A DNA stretch of 49,720 nucleotides from Zobellella denitrificans (GTDB lineage Bacteria; Pseudomonadota; Gammaproteobacteria; Enterobacterales; Aeromonadaceae), in contig NZ_NMUO01000019.1 of the NCBI RefSeq assembly GCF_002237365.1, positions 1 through 49,720 of the forward strand, given 5' to 3'. Numbering within the stretch: position 1 is the first letter of the stretch; each line of letters begins with the position of its first letter. The notes beneath the pieces are model-generated. The model was not told the DNA's origin, ran no database searches, and saw only the letters and a list, made by a program, of their open reading frames with translations. Positions 1 to 9,605 of the stretch are shown piece after piece. The position numbers and the translations under genes were made by a program.

Positions 1-153
1 GTTTTAGATGGATAATAGTCATCGGCTTCTTTGTGGTTTGTGTTTTGTTTGGCGACTAACATCAGATCACAATTGAAGCCTTTTTTCTATCTAATTCATG
101 CTCTTACCGCTTAAGATCCTGTCTATGGTTGGCCCTTATCTGTTATCAATGTA
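1..153. other. Non-coding left edge
   Basis: No open frame of coding quality is visible. The stretch is AT-rich and lies downstream of the exported protein gene on the minus strand. I see no clear stem followed by a T-run, so the transcription end of that gene is not identified. Confidence 0.5.
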
Positions 154-2349
154 TCAATTAGGTAGGGGGGCCGTAGTCCTGGCCGGCAGATCAACGGTGA
201 CCACCTCACATCCATGAGTGACGGATTTATAATTGTTATCCCCAAGATAGGTGGCCTTGAAGGCGACACTGGCGTTTAGCTCAGTGCCGTTTGCGGTTCT
301 GACAATAAACTCCTGGGCCAGCTTGGCTATCCATTCACCATTTGTTTGGGTTGCAGGGATGAGGACTGTGAAGGGGCTGCCGGTAGCTTGAGTACCCTCA
401 CACGCATCGTTAAGGTAAACCTCAAACCTGACTGAGCCTGTGGGGTCGCCCACATTAGCGATGGTATTGCCATCCCCGACCACCTTGGCCTGATCCTTCA
501 GTATTACATGGGTTTCGATACCGGGGCTGCGCTTGCTGACGGTAAGCGGTTCGCAGGCGGCTTGGGCCGGGGCATAGTTGGTGTCTCCGCCATAACTGGC
601 CTTGATCGACAGGCCCCGGGTATCGGCGTTGGAGAGATAGCCCACGGTGCTGAAGTCGTTGGACTCGGCGGTGGCCACCACTCCCGCCCCGCTGAGGGCT
701 TTGTTGCCGTGGGTGGCCAGTACGTTACCGTCACAGGTCAGGTTGTCGTAGAAGACAAAGCTGACGGTGCCGGTTGGCAGCAGGCCGCTGGCGCCGGTGA
801 CTTCGGCCAGGTCGTGGATAGTGGTGCCCACCAGGACGGTGCCGCCCTGGATATCCACGTCCGCATGACCGACAACCGAGACGGAACCTTCGTGGATACG
901 GGTAACCACGGTGGGAGTCAGCTGGTTCACGTTCAGCTGTTCGCAGTGATAGTCGGAGTCGGGGATGCCACTGGTTGCGCTCTCGAACCGGACCAGGTAG
1001 GCAAAGGGACCCGGTGCCGGGAAATCGGTATCGACCCGGGCGACGTTGCCGCCGGTGTTGCCGTTGGTCCAGCCGTTGGTTTCCACCATCAGGGTATTGT
1101 TGCCTGCCAGGTCGTAGTCCACGTTGACGACGTAGGTGTTCAGGCTGTCCGGCAGGGGCACAATCGGCTCACCCTGGCCATCCAGCAGTTCGCTACAGGT
1201 GGCGGCAAAGGTGTCGAAGGTGACGGTACCCAGCACATTCAGGCCGCTGGGACCACTGAAGGTGATCAGGGCCAGGTCGTGGACACCGGTGCCGGCATCG
1301 ATGGCGGTGTTCTGAATATCAATGTCATGATTGCTGCCCGAGTGGATCTCGGTGGTGATCTCGGTGGAGCATACCGGGAACTCGTCCAGCACAAAGTCCT
1401 TCAGGTCGGCGGTAAAGGAGCTGGAAGAACGGGTTTCGGCCATAAAGCTGGCGAAGCAGCCATCGCTTTCCGGCAGCAAGGCGGTAATGTTGATACCCCC
1501 CTCGAAGAAGGTTTCGTAGGGGAATTGGTTGACGAAGCCGTCCTTGGAGGTGTAGGGCCAGGGCGATGGAATGGTGCCGGGGTTGGTAATGGCGCAGGCC
1601 TCGGGGATGCCGCCGTTGCCGCAGATGGCGCCGGCGCCGGAAGTGCCGGCGACCAAGCGGAGGTTATTGGCCACACAGTCACCGTTTACCGGATTGTTCT
1701 GTACGATTTTGTTGGCGCCCTTGCCATCGCAGCTGCTGTCCCATTTCACCACCTGGATCAGTGGCACCGCGTTGTTGGCCTGGGGAAAGTTGACCAGTAC
1801 CAGCACGTCGTCGTCGCGGTGTTTGCCGCTGAACGTGCCGCCATCGATCCGCTTGACTTCATCCTGGAAGAACCAGAAGCCCATAAAGGCGTCGCCGTTG
1901 TTGCTGATGCGGTCGGCACCGAAGTAGATGATACGATCCCCAGTAGCGCCATCGGTATAGGAGGCCGCATAGGCGTTGGTGATGTCGTTTTTGTCGGGTA
2001 CCGAGCCGGTGGTCCAGGACCAGGCTTTTGTCCCCTTTTGTTCGGTAGAGACATCCTGGATGTCCTTCACACCCCCGGAGAAGATGACATGGGGAGAAGC
2101 CGGGTCGGGATTAATACCGGTAAAAACTCCGGGAGATCCTCCGTTATTCTGACCGTTGTTGTAAAGGGTTTCCCAATCATCTGGGGGAGGGGGCAGATTA
2201 TCCTGAACGGCATCACCATCCAGCTCAAATAAGCCGAGTTGATCTACGGGAGTTACATGGTTATTGGATAAGGCCGGTAGCGACCCCATACACAACAAGG
2301 CTCCCAGTATCCAGGCTGGGAACCTGCTTATAAGGCTAAGTGTTCGCAT
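154..2349 (-). CDS. Exported Ig-like repeat protein, 731 aa
   Basis: The protein begins with a signal peptide (basic MRTLSLISR, hydrophobic core, cleavage near ALS-NN). No later membrane segment or anchor is visible, so it is probably released or held at the surface. From about residue 330 to the end it contains three related beta-rich units of about 120 residues. Each has a phrase like VHDLALITFSG or IHDLAEVTGASG, a PTGTV strand, a Cys-containing strand and a closing YGGDTNYAPA or YLGDNNYKS motif. That motif is typical of Big_3-type bacterial Ig-like repeats. The first 320 residues match no family I recognise. The start is set by GGAGG five bases before ATG. With the metalloprotease and the SpaA-like protein nearby it forms a cluster of exported proteins beside a type II secretion operon, so T2SS export is an inference. 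Function unknown; adhesin or matrix protein is possible. Confidence 0.75.
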   Translation of the reverse strand: MRTLSLISRFPAWILGALLCMGSLPALSNNHVTPVDQLGLFELDGDAVQDNLPPPPDDWETLYNNGQNNGGSPGVFTGINPDPASPHVIFSGGVKDIQDVSTEQKGTKAWSWTTGSVPDKNDITNAYAASYTDGATGDRIIYFGADRISNNGDAFMGFWFFQDEVKRIDGGTFSGKHRDDDVLVLVNFPQANNAVPLIQVVKWDSSCDGKGANKIVQNNPVNGDCVANNLRLVAGTSGAGAICGNGGIPEACAITNPGTIPSPWPYTSKDGFVNQFPYETFFEGGINITALLPESDGCFASFMAETRSSSSFTADLKDFVLDEFPVCSTEITTEIHSGSNHDIDIQNTAIDAGTGVHDLALITFSGPSGLNVLGTVTFDTFAATCSELLDGQGEPIVPLPDSLNTYVVNVDYDLAGNNTLMVETNGWTNGNTGGNVARVDTDFPAPGPFAYLVRFESATSGIPDSDYHCEQLNVNQLTPTVVTRIHEGSVSVVGHADVDIQGGTVLVGTTIHDLAEVTGASGLLPTGTVSFVFYDNLTCDGNVLATHGNKALSGAGVVATAESNDFSTVGYLSNADTRGLSIKASYGGDTNYAPAQAACEPLTVSKRSPGIETHVILKDQAKVVGDGNTIANVGDPTGSVRFEVYLNDACEGTQATGSPFTVLIPATQTNGEWIAKLAQEFIVRTANGTELNASVAFKATYLGDNNYKSVTHGCEVVTVDLPARTTAPLPN

Positions 2350-3339
2350 GTTACACCTCCAAGCCGGGGCTACTGGCCCCGGCGCACGAGAGTCCCGGAC
2401 ATTCGATCCTTCCGAAGGCCCGGCGTCGGATTCAGCCTGGTGAGAGCGTGAAATTTACAAGAGGCCCATGGCCAGGTTGTTATGCACAGCTAAACCACTG
2501 TCCGGCTTTACTGGTATCCGAATTGGGATGGGAGCCAGTAAATACACCTCCCTGTGTCAACCTTGCCGACGAGGCAGGCTCCCAATGGCATGGGGGCTAC
2601 CCAAGGAAAGCGCGGTATAAAAACCGTTAGCCGGACAAGACAAGGTACTTTCAGCAACACCTGTGCCATAAATGTATTATTTTGATTTTTAAGTGATTTA
2701 TTGTTTTTTTGATGTGTGGGGAAACACCGACTGTTACGCTTTTGATACACCCTATCCGCAAGGGATGGCGATATCCATTGATTTATAAAGGATTTATGGA
2801 TATTGAAAACTGTTAACCATAAGAGACTGCCGAAAGGCATAAATAAAAGAAGGGATCTCGGTGATGGCTTTAAATGAGGCCTCGTTAGTCGATAATCGGT
2901 AATGATGCAAGAAGCTGAGCTGTCTGTTCTGATGCCTATGCGCTGACTGAATATGTTTCAATTGAGAATGTGTATGACAAAAACTGACTTTAACTCCAGG
3001 TTAGCCGTAGTGGGTGAAACCTAAGTGATTAAAAAATAAACAGTTTAATAATGCCATTAATATCCGTAACTTAACATTTCGTTATCATTTCCAATAGGCT
3101 CCTTTTGCTTTTTATTTAGACGATGTGCGTGTTTTTATACCAATAGGGAATAAAAAGTCGCCAAACCCCCGTGCTATAGTGCCCGCCGTCCGGTCAAGAG
3201 AGAACCATTTGAGTTTCTTATTGCCGGCCTGAATCAAATGCAGTTTGGCTGCCGTCTTGGTAAGCAATTCGTTACTAAAGATTTGAATGGCTCCGTTTAA
3301 GGGGCAGGGACTTTTGTGCTTAATTTTTGGGAGAAACCA
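2350..3339. promoter_or_regulatory. Long AT-rich divergent intergenic region
   Basis: About 990 bp separates two divergently transcribed exported-protein genes. The part nearest the Ig-like protein is mixed in composition and holds GCCGGGG-CCAGTAG-CCCCGGC just before that gene's ribosome-binding site (minus strand), which could form a leader hairpin. From about 2640 to 3180 the DNA is strongly AT-rich, unlike the rest of the window. Small open frames on either strand look random in composition. A TATAGT near 3174 is a weak -10 candidate for the metalloprotease. I looked for the conserved core of the c-di-GMP-I riboswitch and did not find it. Confidence 0.4.
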
Positions 3340-5967
3340 ATGCGCCTCTCCAGGCCTGCTATTGCCCGTATTCTGGCGGCCGGCGGTATTGCTGCTGTGC
3401 TGAGCATCTCATTGCCCGCCCTCGCCGCGCCGGATCATCATGATCATCAACATCCGTCTCATCATAGTGAAGCCTCGAGTGAACCCAAACGTTTGGCCAT
3501 GGCGTACACACTGTCGCTAAATAATATGGCGAAAGCGGGGGGAAGACAGGACGACAACCTGATGCTGTCCCTGGTTGAAGAACGGCGGCAGCTGTTGCTG
3601 GCACTGGCCGAGCAGGCGCCGGCCGAGGTGTTTCCGGTGTTATTGCCGGCTGACAAGGTCAAGGGCATGCCTCCCCGGGTACGGGAGAAGCTCGAGCAGA
3701 AACATCTTATCGAAGGGGTAATAGAGCAGAGCTATCTGGACTTTGAGGACGGTAGCCATCAACTGCGATATCACCTGATCACCGAGCGGGGTGAGCGGGT
3801 AGGCCTGCATATGGATGTTGTCCAAGCGGGTCTGGAAACTGGAAAGCGGGTGCAGGCCAACGGGTTGTTGCTCAGTGGTGAAGGGCAGTCGGAGGATCAG
3901 CTCTTCGTGACCGAAGCCGGGCAGAACCTGCTGTTTCTGGCCCAGGATGGCGGAACCGATGGAGGCAGCAACGGAGGTGATGCCCTTGCCAGCTCGGCGG
4001 CCATGGGAGAGCAAAAAACCCTGGTGCTGCTGGTCAATTTTGCCGATGACACCTCCATGCCCTGGACCCGGGAGCAGGTCAGCTCGGTGGTGTTTAATGA
4101 AACTAACAATTTCATTAAGGAAAACTCCAATGGCCGAACCTGGCTTAGCGGCGATGTCAAAGGCTGGTTCACCCTGCCTCTAAGCAAGAGCAGCTGCGTG
4201 TCCGGCGATATCATTCGCGAGGCGCGGAACCAGGCCGAGGCGGCCGGTGTGGATCTGACCGCCTACCATCGTTTTGTTTACGCTTTTCCCTACACGACCG
4301 CCTGCGCGTTTTCCGGCTCCGCCTCCGTGGGGGGCTACACCTCGTCCATGTTGCTGAATGGCCGTATGTACTGGAACCTGGTGGCGCATGAGTTTGGCCA
4401 TAACCTGGGTCTGGGCCATGCCCATGGCCTGGAATGCGGCGCCGAGGTAATCGGTGGCAGTTGCCAGCATGTGGAGTACGGCGATGGTGTGGACGTCATG
4501 GGCGCCGGCAGGGGGCACTACAGCCCCTTTCAGAAAGAATGGCTGAACTGGTTCGACGCCGACGAGGTGATCACCGTGACCAAGAGCGGCCAGTACACGC
4601 TGGAAGGCTATGCCTCCGATCGCCCTGGACCCCGGGTATTGAAGATACCGCGCGGTGTGGACGACAAGGGTAATCAGTCCTGGTATTACGCGGAGTTCCG
4701 CGAGCCCGTCGGGTTCGACGCCGTGCTGGCCTCCAACGCCAATATCCAGAACGGCCTGGTGGTACGCACAGGGGTGCAGGGACAGAGGGGCTCGAATTAC
4801 CTGCTGGACATGACGCCCGGCAGCCGCAGCGGTAATTCCGACTTTAGCGATCCGGCACTGGAAGCGGGTTTGCTGTTTGCCGACGACAAGGCCGGGGTCA
4901 GTGTCACTACCGATTGGGTCGACGGTAGCCGGGCCGGCGTTTCCGTCTGGCTGAACGGCAGCGGCCAGGGCAGTGTTTGCCTGCCCTCTGCGCCTACCCT
5001 GAGCATCAGCCCGGGAGAAAGCCAGTGGGTAGAAGCCGGTACCCGGGTGACCTACAGCGTTAGCCTGACCAATAACGACAGCAGTGGTTGCGGCAACAAT
5101 ACCTTTAACTTCCACACCCAGGGGCCCGATGGCTGGTCCGCCTTCACCCTGAGTGGCAGCCTGACCCTGGCGCCGGGTGAAACTCAGACGACCAGCCTGA
5201 GAGTGACTTCGGATACCAGTGCGGCCCCCGGCTTCTATGATATCCGGGTGACGGCACAGAGCGGTGCCCATGGTCAGTCGGCCCGCGTCACTTACGTGGT
5301 GGACGGTGATATGACCGAGCCTGCCCCGGAGCCCACCGAGCCGGTGAACAACTCACCGGTCGCGGTCAATGACGGCGCCAGTACCCAGCAGGATAGCGCT
5401 GTGACCATCAAGGTACTGGCCAACGACTCAGATCCGGATGGCGATGCCATCGGCGTGAGTGCGATAAGCGGAGTCAAGAATGGCAGCACCAGGCTCAATG
5501 CCGACGGCTCCGTGACCTTCACGCCAGCCAGTGGCTTCAGCGGCACCGCCGGCTTCAACTACAGCATTTCCGATGGACGGGGCGGTAGCGCCAGCGCCAG
5601 CGTGACGGTAACAGTCAATGCGGTGCAGGAGCCGGAGGCCAAAAACAGCCCCCCGGTGGCGGTGGACGACAGCCAGGTGCTGACCAGCCTGGAGCCGGTA
5701 AAGATAGCCGTGCTGGCCAACGATTATGATCCGGATGGAGACAAGTTGACGGTGGTATCGGTGACGCAGGGGGCTCGTGGTACCGTCACCATCAATGGCG
5801 ACGGTACCCTGAGCTACAGTCCCAGGAACAACCTGAAGACGACGGACAGCTTCGGCTATACCATCTCCGATGGTCGGGGTGATAGTGCCAGCGCTACCGT
5901 TTATATAGAACTGCAGACACAGGAAAGCAGCGGGTCGACTGGCAAGGGTAACGGTCGCAATAAATAG
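3340..5967 (+). CDS. Secreted M11/gametolysin-type zinc metalloprotease
   Basis: Probable extracellular endopeptidase. A signal peptide (MRLSRPAIARILAAGG to ALAA) is followed by a His-rich stretch (DHHDHQHPSHH) and a propeptide-like region. The catalytic domain has the zinc motif HEFGHNLGLGH (His350, Glu351, His354, His360) and a downstream DVMGAG Met-turn, as in the M11/M6 clans. A NEW3-like domain follows at about 555-655. Two cadherin-like tandem repeats of about 95 residues come last (each with NSPVAVND or NSPPVAVDD, VLANDxDPDGD and YxISDGRG), then a Gly/Ser/Lys tail. Such repeats usually bind surfaces, polymers or calcium. ATG at this position is preferred over an upstream in-frame GTG because GGGAG lies six bases before it and the signal peptide then starts normally. 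It converges on the SpaA-like gene and is a probable type II secretion substrate (inference). Confidence 0.88.
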   Translation: MRLSRPAIARILAAGGIAAVLSISLPALAAPDHHDHQHPSHHSEASSEPKRLAMAYTLSLNNMAKAGGRQDDNLMLSLVEERRQLLLALAEQAPAEVFPVLLPADKVKGMPPRVREKLEQKHLIEGVIEQSYLDFEDGSHQLRYHLITERGERVGLHMDVVQAGLETGKRVQANGLLLSGEGQSEDQLFVTEAGQNLLFLAQDGGTDGGSNGGDALASSAAMGEQKTLVLLVNFADDTSMPWTREQVSSVVFNETNNFIKENSNGRTWLSGDVKGWFTLPLSKSSCVSGDIIREARNQAEAAGVDLTAYHRFVYAFPYTTACAFSGSASVGGYTSSMLLNGRMYWNLVAHEFGHNLGLGHAHGLECGAEVIGGSCQHVEYGDGVDVMGAGRGHYSPFQKEWLNWFDADEVITVTKSGQYTLEGYASDRPGPRVLKIPRGVDDKGNQSWYYAEFREPVGFDAVLASNANIQNGLVVRTGVQGQRGSNYLLDMTPGSRSGNSDFSDPALEAGLLFADDKAGVSVTTDWVDGSRAGVSVWLNGSGQGSVCLPSAPTLSISPGESQWVEAGTRVTYSVSLTNNDSSGCGNNTFNFHTQGPDGWSAFTLSGSLTLAPGETQTTSLRVTSDTSAAPGFYDIRVTAQSGAHGQSARVTYVVDGDMTEPAPEPTEPVNNSPVAVNDGASTQQDSAVTIKVLANDSDPDGDAIGVSAISGVKNGSTRLNADGSVTFTPASGFSGTAGFNYSISDGRGGSASASVTVTVNAVQEPEAKNSPPVAVDDSQVLTSLEPVKIAVLANDYDPDGDKLTVVSVTQGARGTVTINGDGTLSYSPRNNLKTTDSFGYTISDGRGDSASATVYIELQTQESSGSTGKGNGRNK

Positions 5968-5988
5968 GCGCCGAAAAAGAATAAAAAT

Positions 5989-6014
5989 GGCGGGCCCAAA
6001 GGCCCGCCGTTTTT
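5989..6014. terminator. Bidirectional rho-independent terminator
   Basis: A perfect 8-bp stem GGCGGGCC / GGCCCGCC with a CAAA loop is followed by GTTTTT on the plus strand. It is preceded by AAAAA, which gives a T-run on the minus strand. It lies between two convergent genes and should terminate both. Confidence 0.9.
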
Positions 6015-6026
6015 GTTTATGCTGCT

Positions 6027-9000
6027 TTAGAAGCAGATATTGTTGTTATAGGCATCGAGGATGCCGTGCAGTTGCAGGGCTTCGCTGTAGCCATCGTTCT
6101 TGCTGTTCCGCAGTTTGCCATTTACGCCATCATAGCCCACGGCGATCAGCAGGGCGTCGGCGGCGGCGATGGTCGCGGCTGTGTTGGCGCACTGGCTGGC
6201 GCCGGCCGCGATGTTGGCCTTGGCGGCCAGTAAGGAGCGGGCCAGCTTGAAGTCGGCGAAACTGGCCATGACCTTGCCGGTAGTGAGACTGCGGTGACGC
6301 AGTATATTCACGGCGTTTACACAATCATCCTCATCAAGCAGCACATTGCCGACACTGAGCGGCAGTACATCGTCCAGCAGCCAGTAGCCATTGGCCGAGC
6401 CACCGTTTTTCTCGGCGGTTTTCACCTGGTTGCCGTTGGTGCAGGTGCTCCAGTTGCTCCAGTAGCCGGGGGTGCGGCGATCGCCTTCCGGTTTGACGTT
6501 GTCCACCACCAGATGCAGGGTGTCGCCCGGTTCCACCAGCAGATCGGTGCCTACGCCGAAGTCGATGCAGCGGTTGCCCTCGTCTTCCGGATTATCCGGG
6601 TTGTAGGGGCTGAGCGCCATATCGCCCACGCCGTCGCCGTCGGTATCCAGGTACCAGTTGGCGGTGGTGCCGGCGGGAATGTCCAGTTCGCACAGGGTGT
6701 AGGTGCCGTCGGCTTTCAGCTTGATGCCACCGAAGGTAAGCAGCCCATCCAGGTTGTCGAAGGTATTGTCGCTGGCAAGCAGGGTGCCGCCGAAGCCACC
6801 GGGGCCTTCATACAGCCGGAAGTTAACGTCCATGGCCGGGTTGACCACGCCGTTGAACAGCTTCAACAGATCTACCATGATCCGCTTGGTGTTGGTAAAG
6901 GTACAGACCACGGTTTCGCCGTCGTCCACGCTGATGGTGGCGGTGCGGCTGGCCAGGTCGGTCGAGGTACCGACATTGTTGACGCCGGACTTGGGATCCT
7001 CACACTCCAGGTCGGTCAGGTCATAACCGATCAGGGTCGGATCCAGCTCGGTCACCAGGTAGACGCCGGGTTCCACAATGTTGAAGAAGTGTGAAACAGG
7101 GACGCCTTCGGTTTCGGTGGTCAGGCTGAAGCTGCCGGTGCTGTCGGCCGAGTCGACATTGTCTTCATAATCGAAGGTGTCGACGCCGCCGATCGAGATT
7201 TTTCTGATCTCGATAAAGCCGGGAGCCGCCAGTTTTTCGTTGGTGAAGGTACAGGTGACCACGGCGCCCGGTGCAACCGCTACATCGAATACCGAGAGTT
7301 GACCAACGTTGACCTGGCCGGTTTCCACATCGTTTTCGTCCTTACAGGCTATGGCCACCAGGCTGAAGTTGTTGGCGCTGGGGTCGTCTTCGCTCAGGTC
7401 ATAGGAGCCGGGCTTGACCTCATAGCTCTTCGATACCGGGGTATTGAAGGCGGTGGTGGTCAGGCTGTCCAGCAGCAGATCCTGGGCATCGCTGTCGGCG
7501 GTGAAGTGGAAGGTGCCGTTAGGATCCAGGTTCGGATTGCCTATTACCACTTTTTCCACGATCAGGGTGCTGCGGGCGGTGTTTTCAAAGGTACATGCAA
7601 ACACCTTGTCGGCATCGGCGGGCAGGGTGACGCTGAAGCTGCAACTGCCCAGGCTGCCGTCGTGGTTGGTGATCTTGGTCAGATCCCAGCCATCCTGCGG
7701 GGTTTCCACTATGGTGTAGTTGCCTTCGCCCAGCAGGGCGTCGAACAGTATCATGCCTCCGGCTGTTGTTTTGGTTTCATTCACGCCGTTACCGCTCAGG
7801 GTGAACTCCCAGCCGTCCTCGAACCCGGCGGGAAGGGTGACCTTGACCACTTGCGCCTTGGCCGGCACGGCGTTATTGAGGAACTCGACCATGCCGAAAC
7901 AGGCGGGCAGGTCTATGCTCACTTCCTGGTTATTTTGCTGCACGGCAAAACCGGCGGCGGGCTGCTCAATCACCTTGTAGTCGCCGGGTTCCAGCCCGGA
8001 AACGGTGACGGACTTGTTGGTCTCGCCGGCGTTGAAGGTGATGGAGACGCTGTCGACCAGGGTTTCTATCAATCCTTCCACCTTGTAGACATCAAACCAG
8101 AAGGTGGCGCTTTCCGCTCCTTGCAGTATGTTGGCGATGGACTTGTCGATGGTCAGCTCGACTTCGGCCTCGGCGGTGATGCCTACGCTGAAGCTGGCCT
8201 CTTTTTCGAAACCATCGGAGCCGAGCAGGGTGGCGGTATCGGACAGCTCGCCATCGGTGATGATCCTGGGTTCATCCAGGTGCACCGTTTTCTTGAAGAC
8301 GGCAAAGCCGCTATCGAACTGTTCATCGGATACCCAGGTCGAGCTGGTAACCCCAACGGTCGGGCCACTGAAGCTGCCGGAGGCGCCGCTGTGTTGCACC
8401 ACGGAGAAGCTCAGGCCGGCACCGGTGATATTTTCCACATCGGTAATAACGGCGCTGTCGTTGACGGTATTGCCGCTGGGGGTGATGCCGGTGGAGGCTT
8501 CCGCGGTCAGCTCGCCGGAGATAACCACATCGGGGAAGATGGGATCCTCATAGGTGGCGACCGCCACGTCCCGCAAGCCGGTGACGCCGGCCTGATGTTC
8601 CGGCAGTACCAGTTCGTGGCTCTGGGTCAGGCTGCTGCCCGCCGGTATGACCGCAGGGGCAAAGACCTTGGTGTCCAGGACCACTTCACCGGCTCCGAGG
8701 TTACCGTAGATGGTATCGGTCAGGTGAATGATGATGTCCCGGTGCGAGGGGTTGGTGGCGGTGATGTTGGTCACAATGGTGACGTTGCCGCCCTCGGTTT
8801 CCATCTTGGTCCAGGTGACGGTAATAAAGGTATCCTGGCTCAGCTCGTTTGCTTCATCACAGGTATTGAAGAAGTGCAGGTTGGCCGGGTTCGCATCCTT
8901 GACGATGTTCCACGCAAAGAAGGTGTCCTTGGTGGCGGACATGTTTTTAGCCAGGGTCTGCGGCAGTATCTCTTTTACCGGAATGGAGATATCCCGGTTA

Positions 9001-9605
9001 CCCACACCGGCGGTACCCAGGTTCTCGTTGAGGGTGTTGGAGTGCAGCGAGGATCCCGGATAGAGGTGGGACCCCAGCGCCAGCCGTTGTACCCAGTCGA
9101 AGACGCAGGTGGTGCCCTTGTTCTGGGTGATCTCTATGGGGCGGTAGATGCTGGCATTGTTGGCGGTTTTCTGCATATTACCGGCGGAGATCTGGCAACT
9201 GGCGTGGGACAGGGCGGTGTTAACCACCGGTATTGAAATAAAGTCCCAGCCGATGGCGACGCCGCCACTGACAGACCTTTCATGATCGCCGGCAACCGCC
9301 AGGTTATAGGTGGTGGTGGCCGCGGTCTGGCTACCCAGGGAGGTAGTCAGGCGGTGGGGCACCAGATCCAGTTCGTTCCAGCCCTTGCCCAGGTTGCCCG
9401 TGGTGTACTCGCTGTCGTTACATATAAAGCCCCCCGGGGTTGGGATATAGCTGGAGGTACTGCCACGGCAACCCTCGAAGGTGAGGGTCACGTGCTGTGG
9501 CGCTATGGCAAAAGCCTGGTAGCTGATAAACGTCAGCATCAGCAGGGCGAGCAGATGCAGCAGCCCCCTGAACGACGTTATACAGCGGGATAGTAAGCTG
9601 TTCAT
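6027..9605 (-). CDS. Large exported SpaA/prealbumin-like repeat protein, 1192 aa
   Basis: An N-terminal signal peptide (MNSLLSRCITSFRGLLHLLALL to YQAFA) is followed by about 430 residues of beta-rich sequence I cannot assign. From about 470 to 980 there are five or so consecutive SpaA/Cna-B-like units. Recognisable phrases recur: LEPGDYKVIEQP, LGEGNYTIVETP, VKPGSYDLSEDD, VEPGVYLVTELD, and CTFTN/CTFEN closing strands with paired cysteines. Near residue 1040 is the motif TPGYWSNW, seen in many bacterial secreted surface proteins. After it comes a C-terminal region of about 150 residues, rich in Ala and Asn, with cysteines. No sortase or PEP-CTERM anchor is visible. ATG is preceded by GGAGAAAGG. 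Function unknown; a fibrous surface or matrix protein exported by the adjacent type II system is the best inference. Confidence 0.8.
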   Translation of the reverse strand: MNSLLSRCITSFRGLLHLLALLMLTFISYQAFAIAPQHVTLTFEGCRGSTSSYIPTPGGFICNDSEYTTGNLGKGWNELDLVPHRLTTSLGSQTAATTTYNLAVAGDHERSVSGGVAIGWDFISIPVVNTALSHASCQISAGNMQKTANNASIYRPIEITQNKGTTCVFDWVQRLALGSHLYPGSSLHSNTLNENLGTAGVGNRDISIPVKEILPQTLAKNMSATKDTFFAWNIVKDANPANLHFFNTCDEANELSQDTFITVTWTKMETEGGNVTIVTNITATNPSHRDIIIHLTDTIYGNLGAGEVVLDTKVFAPAVIPAGSSLTQSHELVLPEHQAGVTGLRDVAVATYEDPIFPDVVISGELTAEASTGITPSGNTVNDSAVITDVENITGAGLSFSVVQHSGASGSFSGPTVGVTSSTWVSDEQFDSGFAVFKKTVHLDEPRIITDGELSDTATLLGSDGFEKEASFSVGITAEAEVELTIDKSIANILQGAESATFWFDVYKVEGLIETLVDSVSITFNAGETNKSVTVSGLEPGDYKVIEQPAAGFAVQQNNQEVSIDLPACFGMVEFLNNAVPAKAQVVKVTLPAGFEDGWEFTLSGNGVNETKTTAGGMILFDALLGEGNYTIVETPQDGWDLTKITNHDGSLGSCSFSVTLPADADKVFACTFENTARSTLIVEKVVIGNPNLDPNGTFHFTADSDAQDLLLDSLTTTAFNTPVSKSYEVKPGSYDLSEDDPSANNFSLVAIACKDENDVETGQVNVGQLSVFDVAVAPGAVVTCTFTNEKLAAPGFIEIRKISIGGVDTFDYEDNVDSADSTGSFSLTTETEGVPVSHFFNIVEPGVYLVTELDPTLIGYDLTDLECEDPKSGVNNVGTSTDLASRTATISVDDGETVVCTFTNTKRIMVDLLKLFNGVVNPAMDVNFRLYEGPGGFGGTLLASDNTFDNLDGLLTFGGIKLKADGTYTLCELDIPAGTTANWYLDTDGDGVGDMALSPYNPDNPEDEGNRCIDFGVGTDLLVEPGDTLHLVVDNVKPEGDRRTPGYWSNWSTCTNGNQVKTAEKNGGSANGYWLLDDVLPLSVGNVLLDEDDCVNAVNILRHRSLTTGKVMASFADFKLARSLLAAKANIAAGASQCANTAATIAAADALLIAVGYDGVNGKLRNSKNDGYSEALQLHGILDAYNNNICF

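Noticed and set aside
508-2232. A 574-codon plus-strand frame opposite the Ig-like protein gene
   Set aside because: Gly/Val/Asp-rich shadow of the minus-strand coding sequence, without ribosome-binding site or signal. The minus-strand frame has a signal peptide and repeats.
2508-2840. A 110-codon minus-strand open frame in the AT-rich spacer
   Set aside because: No ribosome-binding site, no family resemblance, and composition that follows the surrounding non-coding DNA.
2350-3339. A c-di-GMP-I (GEMM) or other known riboswitch before the exported-protein genes
   Set aside because: The conserved GEMM core sequences are absent in both orientations; only ordinary hairpins are seen.
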